A model generated the notes under the pieces. The model ran no database searches. It was not told the origin of the DNA and was given only the letters and a program-made list of their open reading frames with translations. A program made the position numbers and the translations under genes. 64,000 nucleotides of DNA from assembly GCF_019973615.1 (NCBI RefSeq), contig NZ_AP024238.1:4485989-4549988 (forward strand), read 5' to 3'. Positions 35,375 to 47,391 of this stretch are shown here, piece by piece (the stretch's first letter is position 1; each line of letters opens with the position of its first letter). The stretch comes from Rhodoferax lithotrophicus (GTDB taxonomy: Bacteria > Pseudomonadota > Gammaproteobacteria > Burkholderiales > Burkholderiaceae_C).

Positions 35375-36835
35375 TTAATCCAAGGCAAGGTCATTTTTTT
35401 TGCGTTTAAATTCAGACGGTAGCCAGTAATCTACCCCATTTATAGTAAATGTGTCTCCCGCATTATCAGTGGACGCAACAGCGCTTTTCATAACCGCCGC
35501 TGTGATTTCCTTCTGCGCCACCCCATGAAAATAGGCCATCGCCACAGCAAGCAACTGCAACTGCTCGGACTGACTCCTATCATTCTCTGCCAACAGCCGT
35601 AGCAATTCAGTTTCCAGTCGCTTTTTCTTTGTCTTTTTCGCTTTGTCGTAGGCTGGTGTAAGCGTGATGTTTACCTTGTGGCCGTCACGCAAGTACCCAA
35701 CAAAGCCTGAAACAGCAGCACGTTGCCCTGGAGTCGTGCCAAGGTATGCGTCCAGCATCTTTTGATCAGGCGGACAAACCTCTTTTGTTGCAGCTTGAAG
35801 CAACAACGCAGCAGCAGGAGTCATAGCCAGTCGTATTGATCTCCAGCTTGTTTTACCTTCCTTCTGCCCGGTGAGCAGTTGATCATGGTAGCCATCAAGG
35901 ATCGCCCTCTGCGCAGTTCCAGTCTTGAATTTTTCCAAAGTAGCTGCAACCCGGCGTTGTTCAGAGTCTTCAGCTTTTGCCACTGCGTCCATCACCACTA
36001 AACCTGTTTCCATCATCCATCTCATCGGCAGCAACACTTTTCGCAGTCCTGGTGTCCCAAAATACTTCAACAAAATGGTGTACTCAGGAATTGCCTGCCA
36101 CTGCTTTTCAATGTCCAGGAAGAAAGATAAATACCGATGGATCGTAATTGATGCTTTGTGTATTCCAACTTGTTCGCCCAACCACGCGCCAAAATTGGAA
36201 AAGTGTAAACCCATGGAAGGTACTGAAAATCCAGCACTGTCTATCGCTATGCGTTTGCCTAACAGTTCTTTCCAGTAGCATGGCTCGCATTGTTTTTTTC
36301 GTCCAGCGGGCATTGACTGGCTACATTTAGGGCAAGATATTTCACCAACGGTTAGACAGGCATGGCACAGCATTCGTCCATCAGGTGACTTCTCCAGAAG
36401 TCGGTGACGATTGCATGCACCACAATTCCCATGGTCAGAACGGGCGCATTTTTGACAGACGCGCTTGTCGTGGTCGAAGCGTGAAACACGGGTCAGCCTA
36501 TTAGATAGAGCGCCACAAATTTCACATGGCTCTTTGATCCGAAAATACGGTGCGCAACTATTGCACACAGGGCCATATTGCGTGATTTTTCCAACTATGT
36601 AATCAATGGCTCCACACCTTGCGCATGGTTTATCAACCTGGCAACTCATGCACACAGCGTCAGCATCATTTTTTGGAAGCTTGGCAAAGTTGCCGCACTT
36701 AGGGCACATGCGGCGTTTGAAAACTCGTGCGTAACAGGTGGAGCAAAATTTGTGGCCTTTGTGGACGCGCCAAATTTTGGCTACATCTTTGCCGCATTCG
36801 TCACACATCTGAAAATCATGTGCTTGCTGTGTCAT
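35375..36835 (-). CDS. tnsF: TnsF comM target selector
   Basis: A 486-residue last gene of the tns operon. The first 195 residues hold about ten CxxC pairs (CDECGKD, CSTCYAR, CPKCGNF, CARCGAI ...), a string of zinc ribbons. The rest resembles the DNA-binding part of tyrosine recombinases (AILDGYHDQLLTGQKEGKTSW, LDAYLGTTPGQRAAVSGFVGYL), without a clear R..HxxR..Y set. TnsF of Tn6022-like transposons, an inactive tyrosine recombinase relative, is known to direct insertion into comM. The insertion site here fits exactly. The family is inferred from architecture and context. Confidence 0.75.
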   Translation of the reverse strand: MTQQAHDFQMCDECGKDVAKIWRVHKGHKFCSTCYARVFKRRMCPKCGNFAKLPKNDADAVCMSCQVDKPCARCGAIDYIVGKITQYGPVCNSCAPYFRIKEPCEICGALSNRLTRVSRFDHDKRVCQKCARSDHGNCGACNRHRLLEKSPDGRMLCHACLTVGEISCPKCSQSMPAGRKKQCEPCYWKELLGKRIAIDSAGFSVPSMGLHFSNFGAWLGEQVGIHKASITIHRYLSFFLDIEKQWQAIPEYTILLKYFGTPGLRKVLLPMRWMMETGLVVMDAVAKAEDSEQRRVAATLEKFKTGTAQRAILDGYHDQLLTGQKEGKTSWRSIRLAMTPAAALLLQAATKEVCPPDQKMLDAYLGTTPGQRAAVSGFVGYLRDGHKVNITLTPAYDKAKKTKKKRLETELLRLLAENDRSQSEQLQLLAVAMAYFHGVAQKEITAAVMKSAVASTDNAGDTFTINGVDYWLPSEFKRKKNDLALD

Positions 36836-36992
36836 CGGTGTGCCATGTCAAGTTTTCGCTGCAATTTAGCCATCATTCGCTTCACCTGATATCTTGGCCG
36901 TGGGCCATCGATTCGTGCGCTTAAGCGCGTTGACTTTTCGCGAAGAGTGCGAGGCAACGAGGCCGAAGTATTCTTGATCCACGCAGGTAAAA

Positions 36993-37925
36993 CTAGCCCG
37001 TGACCTGCAAGACCTTGTTTTGAAATGTTTGATTTTTTGAAGCGCCCCCATCGAATTTATCTTTGCTGACCGACATTATTGGCAACAGTGCAGCCAGCAA
37101 TCTTTCGCGGTCATGTGTTTGAAGTGTCTCAAGATGGTTTCCTGGCTGCATCGGCGGGCTCATAGGCAATTGAACACCAATCAGTTTCAAGAATTCGCTC
37201 AAGGTTTGATTCTCACCTCTCTGTGCAACACGAATAAGCGACACAAAGTAATCAGCTAACTCAAACCATGGCGATATGCTCATGGCACTGGACTGAAACG
37301 TCCCAATGCCGTTCAACAAAACATCGTCAGCCACTAACTGAAATTTCAAGGCATCCGATACACAACCGCGAGAACTTGCTGTACGCAGATCAGCCTTGCA
37401 TGTCGCACAAACCGTTATCAGTTCGTCTTCCGCCTCCAGTCGGTGATATTCAACTGGAGAATTGCAAGCATGGCATCGATCAAGTAGGGCATGGCCGTGT
37501 ACTTTGCAGCACGTGTGCCATGCAAAACGCCAATGGATGCGGAAATACGGTCGGACATCATTTTTCAAACAGGCAGGGCAGTATTGAATGCCGCTATGGC
37601 GTTTAGTGTTTCTTGCACCAGGAGCAACAATCCAAGACCAAGTCGCTTTTTCAGGTGGTGTTCTGCCATAGATTTGTTTTGCAATTGGAAACAAACTTGC
37701 TGCTCGCAACGTGCCTTTTTCTATTCCAGATAGAACACAAATCCTATCAAGCCTGTCCTCATTGGCAAACCTATCGGCATCATGCGTCCAAATCCGCCAC
37801 CTCGGCCAAACTGCGAAGGTGAGCGTCATCGGATCACAACCCTGCATCAATGCAGTACGAACCATCCATGAGGAAATGATTTCATCAGGTTGCGTTGACG
37901 CTACAACAGCCCAACGTGAATTCAC
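36993..37925 (-). CDS. tniQ: TniQ/TnsD-family protein
   Basis: A 310-residue TniQ protein that links target selectors to TnsC. The zinc-binding TniQ signature is complete: YCPACLKNDVRPYFRIHWRF, then HTCCKVHGHALLDRCHAC (about residues 114-155). A second Cys pair (VCATCKADL) follows. It is short compared with Tn7 TnsD (508 aa), as in TniQ of transposons that use a separate selector. It overlaps tnsC by ATGA. The 157 bp between it and tnsF hold only a short frame. Confidence 0.88.
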   Translation of the reverse strand: MNSRWAVVASTQPDEIISSWMVRTALMQGCDPMTLTFAVWPRWRIWTHDADRFANEDRLDRICVLSGIEKGTLRAASLFPIAKQIYGRTPPEKATWSWIVAPGARNTKRHSGIQYCPACLKNDVRPYFRIHWRFAWHTCCKVHGHALLDRCHACNSPVEYHRLEAEDELITVCATCKADLRTASSRGCVSDALKFQLVADDVLLNGIGTFQSSAMSISPWFELADYFVSLIRVAQRGENQTLSEFLKLIGVQLPMSPPMQPGNHLETLQTHDRERLLAALLPIMSVSKDKFDGGASKNQTFQNKVLQVTG

Positions 37926-38821
37926 AACACGAGTTCTCTAATGCCCCGAGTTGGACGAAGCCAAGCTTTGCCCTCAATGATGGCCTTGTCAATCTGCTCT
38001 TTGCCGCTTGTAATTGCCTCCGTGGCACACTTGATCAGCAACTGATGCAGATTACCAGTGTTGCCCTCTGAAATGGTGTGTAACAAACTAGCCAATTCGG
38101 GAGTATGAAGTTTTGAAGGATTTTTCAGTGGCAACACCTTCTCGAAGCCCACCAACAACTGTTGAAATTCTTTGTTCAGCTCCCACAATGGCAAGTTCAT
38201 AACTTCAAAGCGGCTAGCGTGCTGCGGATCAGTGTGCAGCACACGAACGGCTTCTCTTGTGCCAACACCGACGATTGGAATTGCTAGTTCATTGCACAAA
38301 AGCTTGATCGCATTCATGACCTCGCGCTGTTTGACAGGCGTACCTGTAAGCAATGAATGAAACTCATCAATGATCAGTAACTTGACATGGCATTGCCGAA
38401 AAAGATGGATGACCTGATATCGCAGTTTTGAAGCTGGATCGGTCGCCCTGTATGGCGTAAAAAAACATTCCAGCAGGGATATATACAACCCTTTTTCATC
38501 AGCGCTTGGTGGAGCCTCTGCGACGATGATGGGTTTAACTGGATCAGAGTTTTCATCAACAGAACCTTGACCACACAAGTCCTTGAATCTACGCACCAGA
38601 GTTGTCTTTCCGTTGTTTGATTCACCTACGATCAACAGGTTTTGCATTCGAGGTTTTGACGGTTTATGCATCAAACCTTGCAAGTTATCAAGAATTTGTT
38701 GTGCCAGACGGTAACTGATCCAACGGGGCTGATCCATGAACTCTATTCGTTGCTTGTCAGTCATTCCTATGATGTGCCTGAAATCAGGATGTACGTGCTC
38801 GTATTTGGTCGTGGCGCTCAT
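37922..38821 (-). CDS. tnsC: TnsC/TniB AAA+ ATPase
   Basis: A 299-residue transposition regulator ATPase. Walker A is GESNNGKT (66-73), Walker B LLIIDEFH (148-155), then a sensor-like VGVGTREAV and an arginine finger region SRFEVMNLP. It forms the filament that joins target selector and transposase and gives target immunity. It overlaps tnsB and tniQ by 4 bp each. Confidence 0.92.
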   Translation of the reverse strand: MSATTKYEHVHPDFRHIIGMTDKQRIEFMDQPRWISYRLAQQILDNLQGLMHKPSKPRMQNLLIVGESNNGKTTLVRRFKDLCGQGSVDENSDPVKPIIVAEAPPSADEKGLYISLLECFFTPYRATDPASKLRYQVIHLFRQCHVKLLIIDEFHSLLTGTPVKQREVMNAIKLLCNELAIPIVGVGTREAVRVLHTDPQHASRFEVMNLPLWELNKEFQQLLVGFEKVLPLKNPSKLHTPELASLLHTISEGNTGNLHQLLIKCATEAITSGKEQIDKAIIEGKAWLRPTRGIRELVL

Positions 38822-40744
38822 GCGATATCTCCAAAGGAATCCAAGTCACCATCAACCAGGCCTGAACTTGCCGAGATTGAAGTTATCGAGGGGGGAATCG
38901 GTGGTGGTAGCGGTGTAGCGGGTGACACCTTCTTTTCGTGTTCCTTGCGGCGTTGGCTTTGGCGGCGTGCTCTCTTGGTGCGTTCTTTCGATTCGTCAAC
39001 CTGAGCCCGCATGTCGGTGAGCGCGTGCAAAAGCTGATGATCGTTGACGCTCTTTTTGCCCTCCCGTCGCAACGCGCCGATAACTTGCTGGTGTTCCCAG
39101 ATACTCATTGGTGGGAGGGACTGATCAGCAAATGGGACTTTGAAGTATTGCTTTATTTCTGGATCAAAGAACGAGACAGAACTGATGTCTCTTGGGTCGC
39201 GTCTGAAAATAAACTTTCTTTTTTCTGTCTTATCAACTGGATCGCCAGCGTTGACCCACTGCCTCAAGATGTCTGCATAGTAGATCCTTCCATCGATGGT
39301 GACACCAAAAGCTTGAATGGTTCGGAGGAAGTGTGGAAGAAAGTCAAGCAAGACCGTTTGTCGATTTGATGGAATGGGGGGAATGCCAATTCCTTGAACA
39401 CTTGCATTGCCAAACACGCCTATTTCCCACTTACGCATTGGTGTCATCCCGATACCACTATGCATTTTTTGGTGATAGACCTTACAAATTAGTGTCACCA
39501 GCCAGGTTTCAAACTCGGACTTTGTCATTGCAGCTTGTTTTTCTGAGTCGTAGCCCTCCTTCGCCTTGATATTGGAAAACGTTGTACCTGGCAGTTCATG
39601 AACCTCACGCATAAATGTGCCCAGCACGCGTTCAATGTGGCCCCCGTAGCGGGGGTGTTTTGACAGGTCGGAATTCCAAGTTGATTCCGTACATCGTGCA
39701 TGATTGCTGAAAATTATCTGAGCGAAAATCAGCGCCGTTATCAACATAGATTTTTTTCGGTACACCCCAAACCGGCCATGTTGCGTCCACTTTGTGCAAC
39801 AAAAGCCAATCGTCTTTCGGTAGAATTGAATGAGCTACACACATCGCTACAGAGGTTTCTGATGGTGGATCAAAGGACAAGTAGTACCCTGTGATCATCC
39901 GGCTATTGATGTCCATTGCCAATGAAATCCAAGGCCGATTAATTGGCTTTCTGTAGGTGTCATCGACAAGGATGATGTCCACAGGGGTGTGGTCAATCTG
40001 AATGACTGCAAGCGGAAAGTCCGCATTCGGAAAATGGCCAGGAACCGGAAGAAATTTATTTTTCGCTTTTTCTTTGAAGCCACGACCCCGAAGTCTTTCC
40101 TTTTCAGAAACGTCAGCAATTCTTGATCTGATGGTCGTCGGGTGAGGGGGCTCAACTCCTCGCAATTGGCATTGCCGAAGCACTTCTTCAACGGTTTTTG
40201 TGGCTGTAGGCCTTTGTGGCGTGAGATAGTATTTTTTGATTACATCAGCAACGACGGCTTCTGCCTGAATGGGTATCCGGCCTCTGCCTTGTGTCCAGCC
40301 GCTTTTTTGGGGAATAAGAGCCGCTACGGTTTTCATTCCCTTGTACTTTTGCAGCCAACGATATAGGGTGGCTGTGTCTACACCGACTTCTTTGGCTCGC
40401 AACTCAACTTCACGGCGACCTGGTGAAAAAGCAACTATCAAAGGTTGAATTGCAGCGAACCGCGTTTCAGCCACTTTCCAATCTGAATCACCAATTTCTG
40501 CAAGATCACTATGAGAATCATGTTTGCCCGCAGCGCCATTGTCTCCAACTGGCTGGAGTTCGAGGATTCTCAATGGCCTGCTTCTACCTGTTTCTACCGC
40601 AGTGCCAACGACCGATTCAAAGTCAATGATTTGCTCAATGCGGTAGATCACATTCTCACTTTTGACCAGAGCACCAACTTGAACATCCAGACGCTTCCTG
40701 GATGCTTCAAACTCTGGATTTTGCATATCGCCTGAATCACTCAT
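38818..40744 (-). pseudogene. tnsB: TnsB DDE transposase, frameshifted
   Basis: ATG 40744 overlaps the tnsA stop (ATGAGTGA). The N-terminal part has HTH DNA-binding domains (TLYRWLQKYKG). The RNaseH core has the first Asp in VIQIDHTPVDI and the second in KIYVDNGADF. At the C5 run (G5 at 39641-39645) one extra base shifts the frame: the first frame ends FRPVKTPPLRGPH, the other goes on RYGGHIERVLGTF with the catalytic Glu and reaches 38818. Corrected length is about 640 aa. As sequenced the product lacks the third catalytic residue and the TnsC-binding tail. Possible causes are real decay, programmed slippage or sequencing error. Confidence 0.9.
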
Positions 40745-41435
40745 TCGTTGGTATCCATAATTCAGTGAAATCATCCAGTGGACGAGTCATGTCGCAATCC
40801 AATTGCCTCGTTGCCAGCAAGTGCCAAATGTGTGCTCTTCCTTGGCGCTCAAACATACTTCCCATGAAATGCCTGGCTAGGATGTAGTGATAGGGCGCAA
40901 CACCCATGGCGCGGACATTCTCAAGAACCCACTTTGTCTCCTCAACGGCAAAGTTCATACGTTGGTAAATGGACAAAAAACCGATGTTGTCGAAAACGAC
41001 ATCCCTTATTCTGGATTCGTCATGAATATGGAACTCCCATCCCTGCTCTTTGGCATATCGATAGGCTGCTTTCCACTTTGGCATCCATTCACGCCAATGT
41101 TTTCGCCACTCTGACTCCGGCTTCACTTCGATCAACATCGGTTTTTGGCAGGCTGCAAACGAAGCGTTTTTGTGAGTGCGGTAATAGACTAGGAAATCGG
41201 GTGTGTAGGTGTAAGTCTGTTCATTTTTGGATGTAAACGGAATCTGGACAGGCTGGGGAATGATGTCAAGCACGTAAAGGCTGAATTCCTTGCGGATTAA
41301 AAAGTCGCGTTCTACAGTCGATTCGTAGGGAATTGCTGTTTCACCACGAAAGGGATAGGTGCCAGACACGCTTCGACGAGTCGGTTTTATCTTGCGGGTT
41401 TGCTTCGGTTTAACGGAGTCGCATTGAATTTGCAT
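40737..41435 (-). CDS. tnsA: TnsA endonuclease
   Basis: A 232-residue restriction-like nuclease that cuts the 5' strands so that the element moves by cut-and-paste. The catalytic set is E42 (STVERDF), D80 (YTPDF) and E103-x-K105 (LIEVKP). The C-terminal winged helix follows. It is the first gene of the operon at the right end. The sequence of its first codons lies within a TnsB repeat (41418-41429). Confidence 0.9.
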   Translation of the reverse strand: MQIQCDSVKPKQTRKIKPTRRSVSGTYPFRGETAIPYESTVERDFLIRKEFSLYVLDIIPQPVQIPFTSKNEQTYTYTPDFLVYYRTHKNASFAACQKPMLIEVKPESEWRKHWREWMPKWKAAYRYAKEQGWEFHIHDESRIRDVVFDNIGFLSIYQRMNFAVEETKWVLENVRAMGVAPYHYILARHFMGSMFERQGRAHIWHLLATRQLDCDMTRPLDDFTELWIPTNE

Positions 41436-41551
41436 AAAGTAGAATGCAGTCGCATTGAATGTTAGTAACAGTATCGCATTGAATTCAAAAAATGTTCAGC
41501 TAAGTTGTTGATTTATGGTAGTCATTGTCGCATCTTATTCGAAAAGTCACA
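41418..41551. repeat. Transposon right end with TnsB sites
   Basis: Three copies of (G/A)TCGCATTGAAT lie at 41418-41429, 41449-41460 and 41473-41484, and a variant GTCGCATCTTAT at 41527-41538 next to the end CGAAAAGTCACA. This is the right-end pattern of Tn7-like elements. The inner sites overlap the tnsA start, so TnsB binding could repress the operon. Confidence 0.85.
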
Positions 41552-41556
41552 GTGGC
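41552..41556. repeat. Target site duplication GTGGC, right copy
   Basis: Matches 4665-4669. Confidence 0.9.
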
Positions 41557-42222
41557 TCACCACCTCGACCCGGCGAAATTTCATTGGCCCATAACGGTAT
41601 TCTGTTTCTGGACGAGTTGCCCGAATTTCCCCGTGCGGCGCTGGAAGCCTTGCGTGAACCCCTGGAAACCGGCCGCATCAGCATCTCCCGGGCGGCACGG
41701 CGGGCTGATTTCCCGGCACGCTTTCAATTGATTGCCGCCATGAACCCTTGTCCCTGCGGCTATTTGGGCTCCACACAAAAAACCTGTCGCTGCACCCCCG
41801 ACCAAGTCGCCAGATACCAAGGCAAACTCAGCGGCCCCTTGATTGACCGCATTGACTTGCATGTCGAAGTGCCTGCGGTCAACACCGCAGAGCTGATGAA
41901 CGCACCACCGGGCGAAAGCAGCGCCAGCATCCAGACACGCTGTGTAGCCGCACGTGAACGATCCATGGCGCGCCAAGGCATGTCCAATCAGGCGCTACAA
42001 GGGCAAGCGCTGGAACAACACCTTCATCTGGATGATGCTGCGGCCAAATTTTTCAACGTCGCGGCCGCACGGCTGGGCTGGTCAGCGCGCAGCACGCACC
42101 GAGCCTTGAAGGTGGCACGCACCATTGCCGACTTGGGCGGCGCACACCATACACAAGTTACCCACGTGGCCGAAGCCATGCAATACCGCCGGGCCCTACA
42201 AACCAGGCAAGGGCAGGAATGA
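41557..42222 (+). pseudogene. comM: ComM/YifB, 3' part
   Basis: In-frame continuation of comM from the codon after VGGG: SPPRPGEISLAHNGILFLDELPEF with Walker B, then FQLIAAMNPCPCGYLG, the zinc-like CRCTPDQVARY and DRIDLHVEVPAV, ending in the helical C domain at 42222. 221 codons remain. It has no start of its own. The downstream MFS gene overlaps it by ATGA, so the transporter has lost its original translational coupling. Confidence 0.95.
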
Positions 42223-43445
42223 CCAAGACCACAAACTATGACCCACGGCTGGTGCTGCGCCTGTCGGTGGCCCAACTGATCAGCTGGGGCAGCATTTTTT
42301 ATATGTTCTCTGTGGTCCTGGAGCCGCTGGAGCATGATCTGGGCCTGAGCCGCGCCCAGGTGTCGCTGGCCTTTAGCCTGGGTTTGCTGGCCGAAGGGCT
42401 GATGGCCTACCCCATTGGCCGCTGGATTGATCAGGGCCATGAGCGACGGGTCATGACTGGCGGCTCGGTACTGGCCGGGGGGTGTCTGGCCCTGCACAGC
42501 CAGGTCACCAGTTTGACCGGGCTGTACCTGGTATGGGCGTGTTTGGGTGCGGCGATGGCGGCCGTGCTGTATTCACCCGCATTTGCACTGGTCACGCGCC
42601 GTTTTCCGCACGACTTTCGCCGCGCCATCATCACCTTGACTTTTTTGGGTGGTCTGGCCAGCACCGTTTTTATTCCCCTGATCGCCAGCCTGATGCACAG
42701 CTTGGGCTGGCGCAATGCCCTGCTGTGCCTGGCTCTGCTGCATCTCCTGGTGTGCGCACCCTTGCATGCGTTCACGCTCAAAGCCGCGCCCAAACGGGCA
42801 TCACGCCAAGCGCTTCAGACGCAGGATGCTGCGCCAGCTTCGACCCAGGAGGTGCGGCATTTGCTGCGCACGGCACCCTTTCTACTGATTGGTGTCTTCA
42901 CCGTCTTGCTGATGTCCGTCACCGTCGCCATTCCCGCCCACATGGTGAGTCTGCTGCGCGAAAACGGTTTGCCGCCCGCCTGGGTGATTGCCTTGCCTGC
43001 CAGCATTGGTTTGACACAAGTGTGTGGGCGACTGCTGCTGTATTTTTTTGAACACCATTTTGATTTACATCTGGCCAACCGTCTGATACCCATGCTGATT
43101 CCGCTCGGCCTGCTGATGCTGCTGGCAGCGCCCCACACCGGATCATGGCAAGTCACGATGGTGGGGATGTTTGTGGTGGTTTATGGGCTGGGCAATGGCA
43201 TGCTCACCATTGTGAAAGGCACCGCCATCGCCCAGTATGTGAGCCGCGAACACGTTGCCACACTCAACGGTGCCCTGGGTGTGCCATTGGCATTGGCACG
43301 CGCTGCGGCACCTGTCCTGATGGGATCAATGTGGTCACCACAAGTGGGCTACAGCCACGGTTTGTGGCTGCTGTTGGGATTGAGTGTGCTGGGTGTTGCC
43401 GCTTTGACGCTGACGCAACACCTGACCTTGACGGATCGGGCCTAG
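42219..43445 (+). CDS. MFS transporter
   Basis: A 408-residue major facilitator with twelve predicted membrane helices and a central loop (about residues 190-212). PIGRWIDQGHERRVM near residue 68 is the loop 2-3 motif of the superfamily. The substrate cannot be read. It overlaps comM by four bases and its expression may have changed after the transposon insertion. Confidence 0.88.
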   Translation: MTKTTNYDPRLVLRLSVAQLISWGSIFYMFSVVLEPLEHDLGLSRAQVSLAFSLGLLAEGLMAYPIGRWIDQGHERRVMTGGSVLAGGCLALHSQVTSLTGLYLVWACLGAAMAAVLYSPAFALVTRRFPHDFRRAIITLTFLGGLASTVFIPLIASLMHSLGWRNALLCLALLHLLVCAPLHAFTLKAAPKRASRQALQTQDAAPASTQEVRHLLRTAPFLLIGVFTVLLMSVTVAIPAHMVSLLRENGLPPAWVIALPASIGLTQVCGRLLLYFFEHHFDLHLANRLIPMLIPLGLLMLLAAPHTGSWQVTMVGMFVVVYGLGNGMLTIVKGTAIAQYVSREHVATLNGALGVPLALARAAAPVLMGSMWSPQVGYSHGLWLLLGLSVLGVAALTLTQHLTLTDRA

Positions 43446-43468
43446 AAAGCTTGCCCACTGATCTAGAT

Positions 43469-44224
43469 CTAGCGTGGCAACAAGCTGTCGCCCTGTACCC
43501 GCACCTGACTGCCCACTGAAGCTGGCGCGGTTTGCCGAATCATGCGGTGACTACCATCCTCCATGCGCACACTCACATCGTACTGGGTGACCTTCTTCAT
43601 CTTTTTTTCAACCGCATTACCGGCCATGCCGCCACCCACTGCACCCAAAATGGTCGCCAGCGTTTTGCCCGTGCCGTCACCCACCTGATTTCCCACCACG
43701 GCCCCCAGCACCCCACCGGCAATAGCACCAGCACCGCTGCCTGCACCCTGTACCTCCACCGGCGTGACACTTTCAACCGTGCCGCAATCCACACACATCA
43801 CCCGCACCGGCTCGGGCGCACGCGCCACCGCAGGTTCGGGGTTTTGCGGATGTACCACTCGGGGAGACGCACTGGGTTCAAACACCTCGGTAGCTCCTGA
43901 ATTTGTAGCTGTCTGCGCTTGTTTGACGTGCGCTACAGGCTTATTTTGCGTAGAAACATGGGGTTTCACCACCCCTGTGGGACTGGTCGCTTGGGCGGTA
44001 CTGGCTGAACTGGCGATCACCGGACTGGCAGCCGCGGAGGTCTGCGCCACCGGCGCACTGGCACTCAAGGCCGGCAAGACAGCAGTGTGTGGTTCAGCGG
44101 GCTGACTCTGAATACGGATCAGCGTCACCCCCATGGCCAACACGGCCACCCCCAACACAGCAATGGCAACCCACAGGGGTTTGTTGGTACCCGAGGTTTG
44201 ACCTGGAGAAACTGCAGAGTTCAT
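43469..44224 (-). CDS. Glycine-zipper 2TM outer membrane protein
   Basis: A 251-residue protein from ATG 44224. One N-terminal membrane anchor (LWVAIAVLGVAVLAMGVTLI) is followed by an Ala/Pro/Ser-rich linker. A glycine zipper GAGSGAGAIAGGVLGAVVGN with GGMAGNAVEKKMKK (about 165-215) is of the Rick-17kDa type, and a C-terminal beta domain follows. Codons for NKPVAHVKQAQTATNSGAT come from an interspersed repeat (43891-43948). A role in the envelope is likely, but none is known. Confidence 0.8.
   Translation of the reverse strand: MNSAVSPGQTSGTNKPLWVAIAVLGVAVLAMGVTLIRIQSQPAEPHTAVLPALSASAPVAQTSAAASPVIASSASTAQATSPTGVVKPHVSTQNKPVAHVKQAQTATNSGATEVFEPSASPRVVHPQNPEPAVARAPEPVRVMCVDCGTVESVTPVEVQGAGSGAGAIAGGVLGAVVGNQVGDGTGKTLATILGAVGGGMAGNAVEKKMKKVTQYDVSVRMEDGSHRMIRQTAPASVGSQVRVQGDSLLPR
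43891..43948 (+). repeat. Interspersed repeat, copy A (within a gene)
   Basis: Begins TAGCTCCTGAATTTGTAGCTG and contains CTGCGCTTG ... GCGCTACAGGC. It is read through in frame in the glycine-zipper protein linker. Confidence 0.7.
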
Positions 44225-44364
44225 GGATAAAGTCCTCGAAAAAATGTGAACACCTCCACAACGCAACACAGACCCGAATGGTCGACCGCTGTTGGCGTGT
44301 TTTATGTAACAGCGCGTAAAGCATGCCACCGGGGCTCATCCACACCGCAGAGGCAGAGCCAGGC

Positions 44365-47193
<2,829 letters not shown>

Positions 47194-47221
47194 GCGACTC
47201 ACCTGTAAACGTCAAAAAGCA

Positions 47222-47288
47222 GGTGAGCGTCGTTGTGAATACCCAAGCCTGACAGGTGAATCCACCTGCTGCAACGCTCCTTGGGGAG
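47222..47288 (-). promoter_or_regulatory. SAH riboswitch upstream of metH
   Basis: On the minus strand CCCCAAGGAGCGTTGCAGC, a hairpin CAGGTGGATTCACCTG, then CAGGCTTGGG and AACGACGCTCACCTG match the SAH riboswitch: P1 CCCAAG/CTTGGG, the GGAGCGTTGC strand and the pairing AACGACGCTC. Its 3' strand GCTCACCTG can instead pair with the metH ribosome site CAGGTGAG at about 47198-47206. SAH binding would therefore free the site and turn translation on. Confidence 0.8.
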
Positions 47289-47391
47289 GCTGGATTTTAC
47301 GGGCTCTGGCACCACCTCCTGAACGACCCGTACCCGGCGTGGGTTCCAACAGCTTCCCACTGCCCTGTTTGGCAACCAGGCAGGTTGGATG

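Larger units (their letters stand above)
4670..41551. mobile_element. Tn7-like (Tn6022-type) transposon in comM, 36.9 kb
   Basis: The ends are inverted copies: the left begins GTGACTTTTCGAA and the right, read inward, TGTGACTTTTCGAAT, each followed by GCGAC repeats. It is flanked by the 5-bp duplication GTGGC. Removing the element and one duplication restores comM in frame (VGGG-SPPRPGEIS). The right end carries tnsA, tnsB, tnsC, tniQ and tnsF reading inward. A TnsE-like gene is at the left end. There are no cas genes, so it is not a CRISPR-associated transposon. The cargo is rich in defence, SOS and toxin-antitoxin genes. tnsB carries a frameshift before the catalytic Glu, so the present copy may be unable to move by itself. 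Confidence 0.95.

Noticed and set aside
4670..41551. CRISPR-associated transposon
   Set aside because: There are no cas genes, no CRISPR array and no Cascade-like protein; the selector is a TnsF-type protein.
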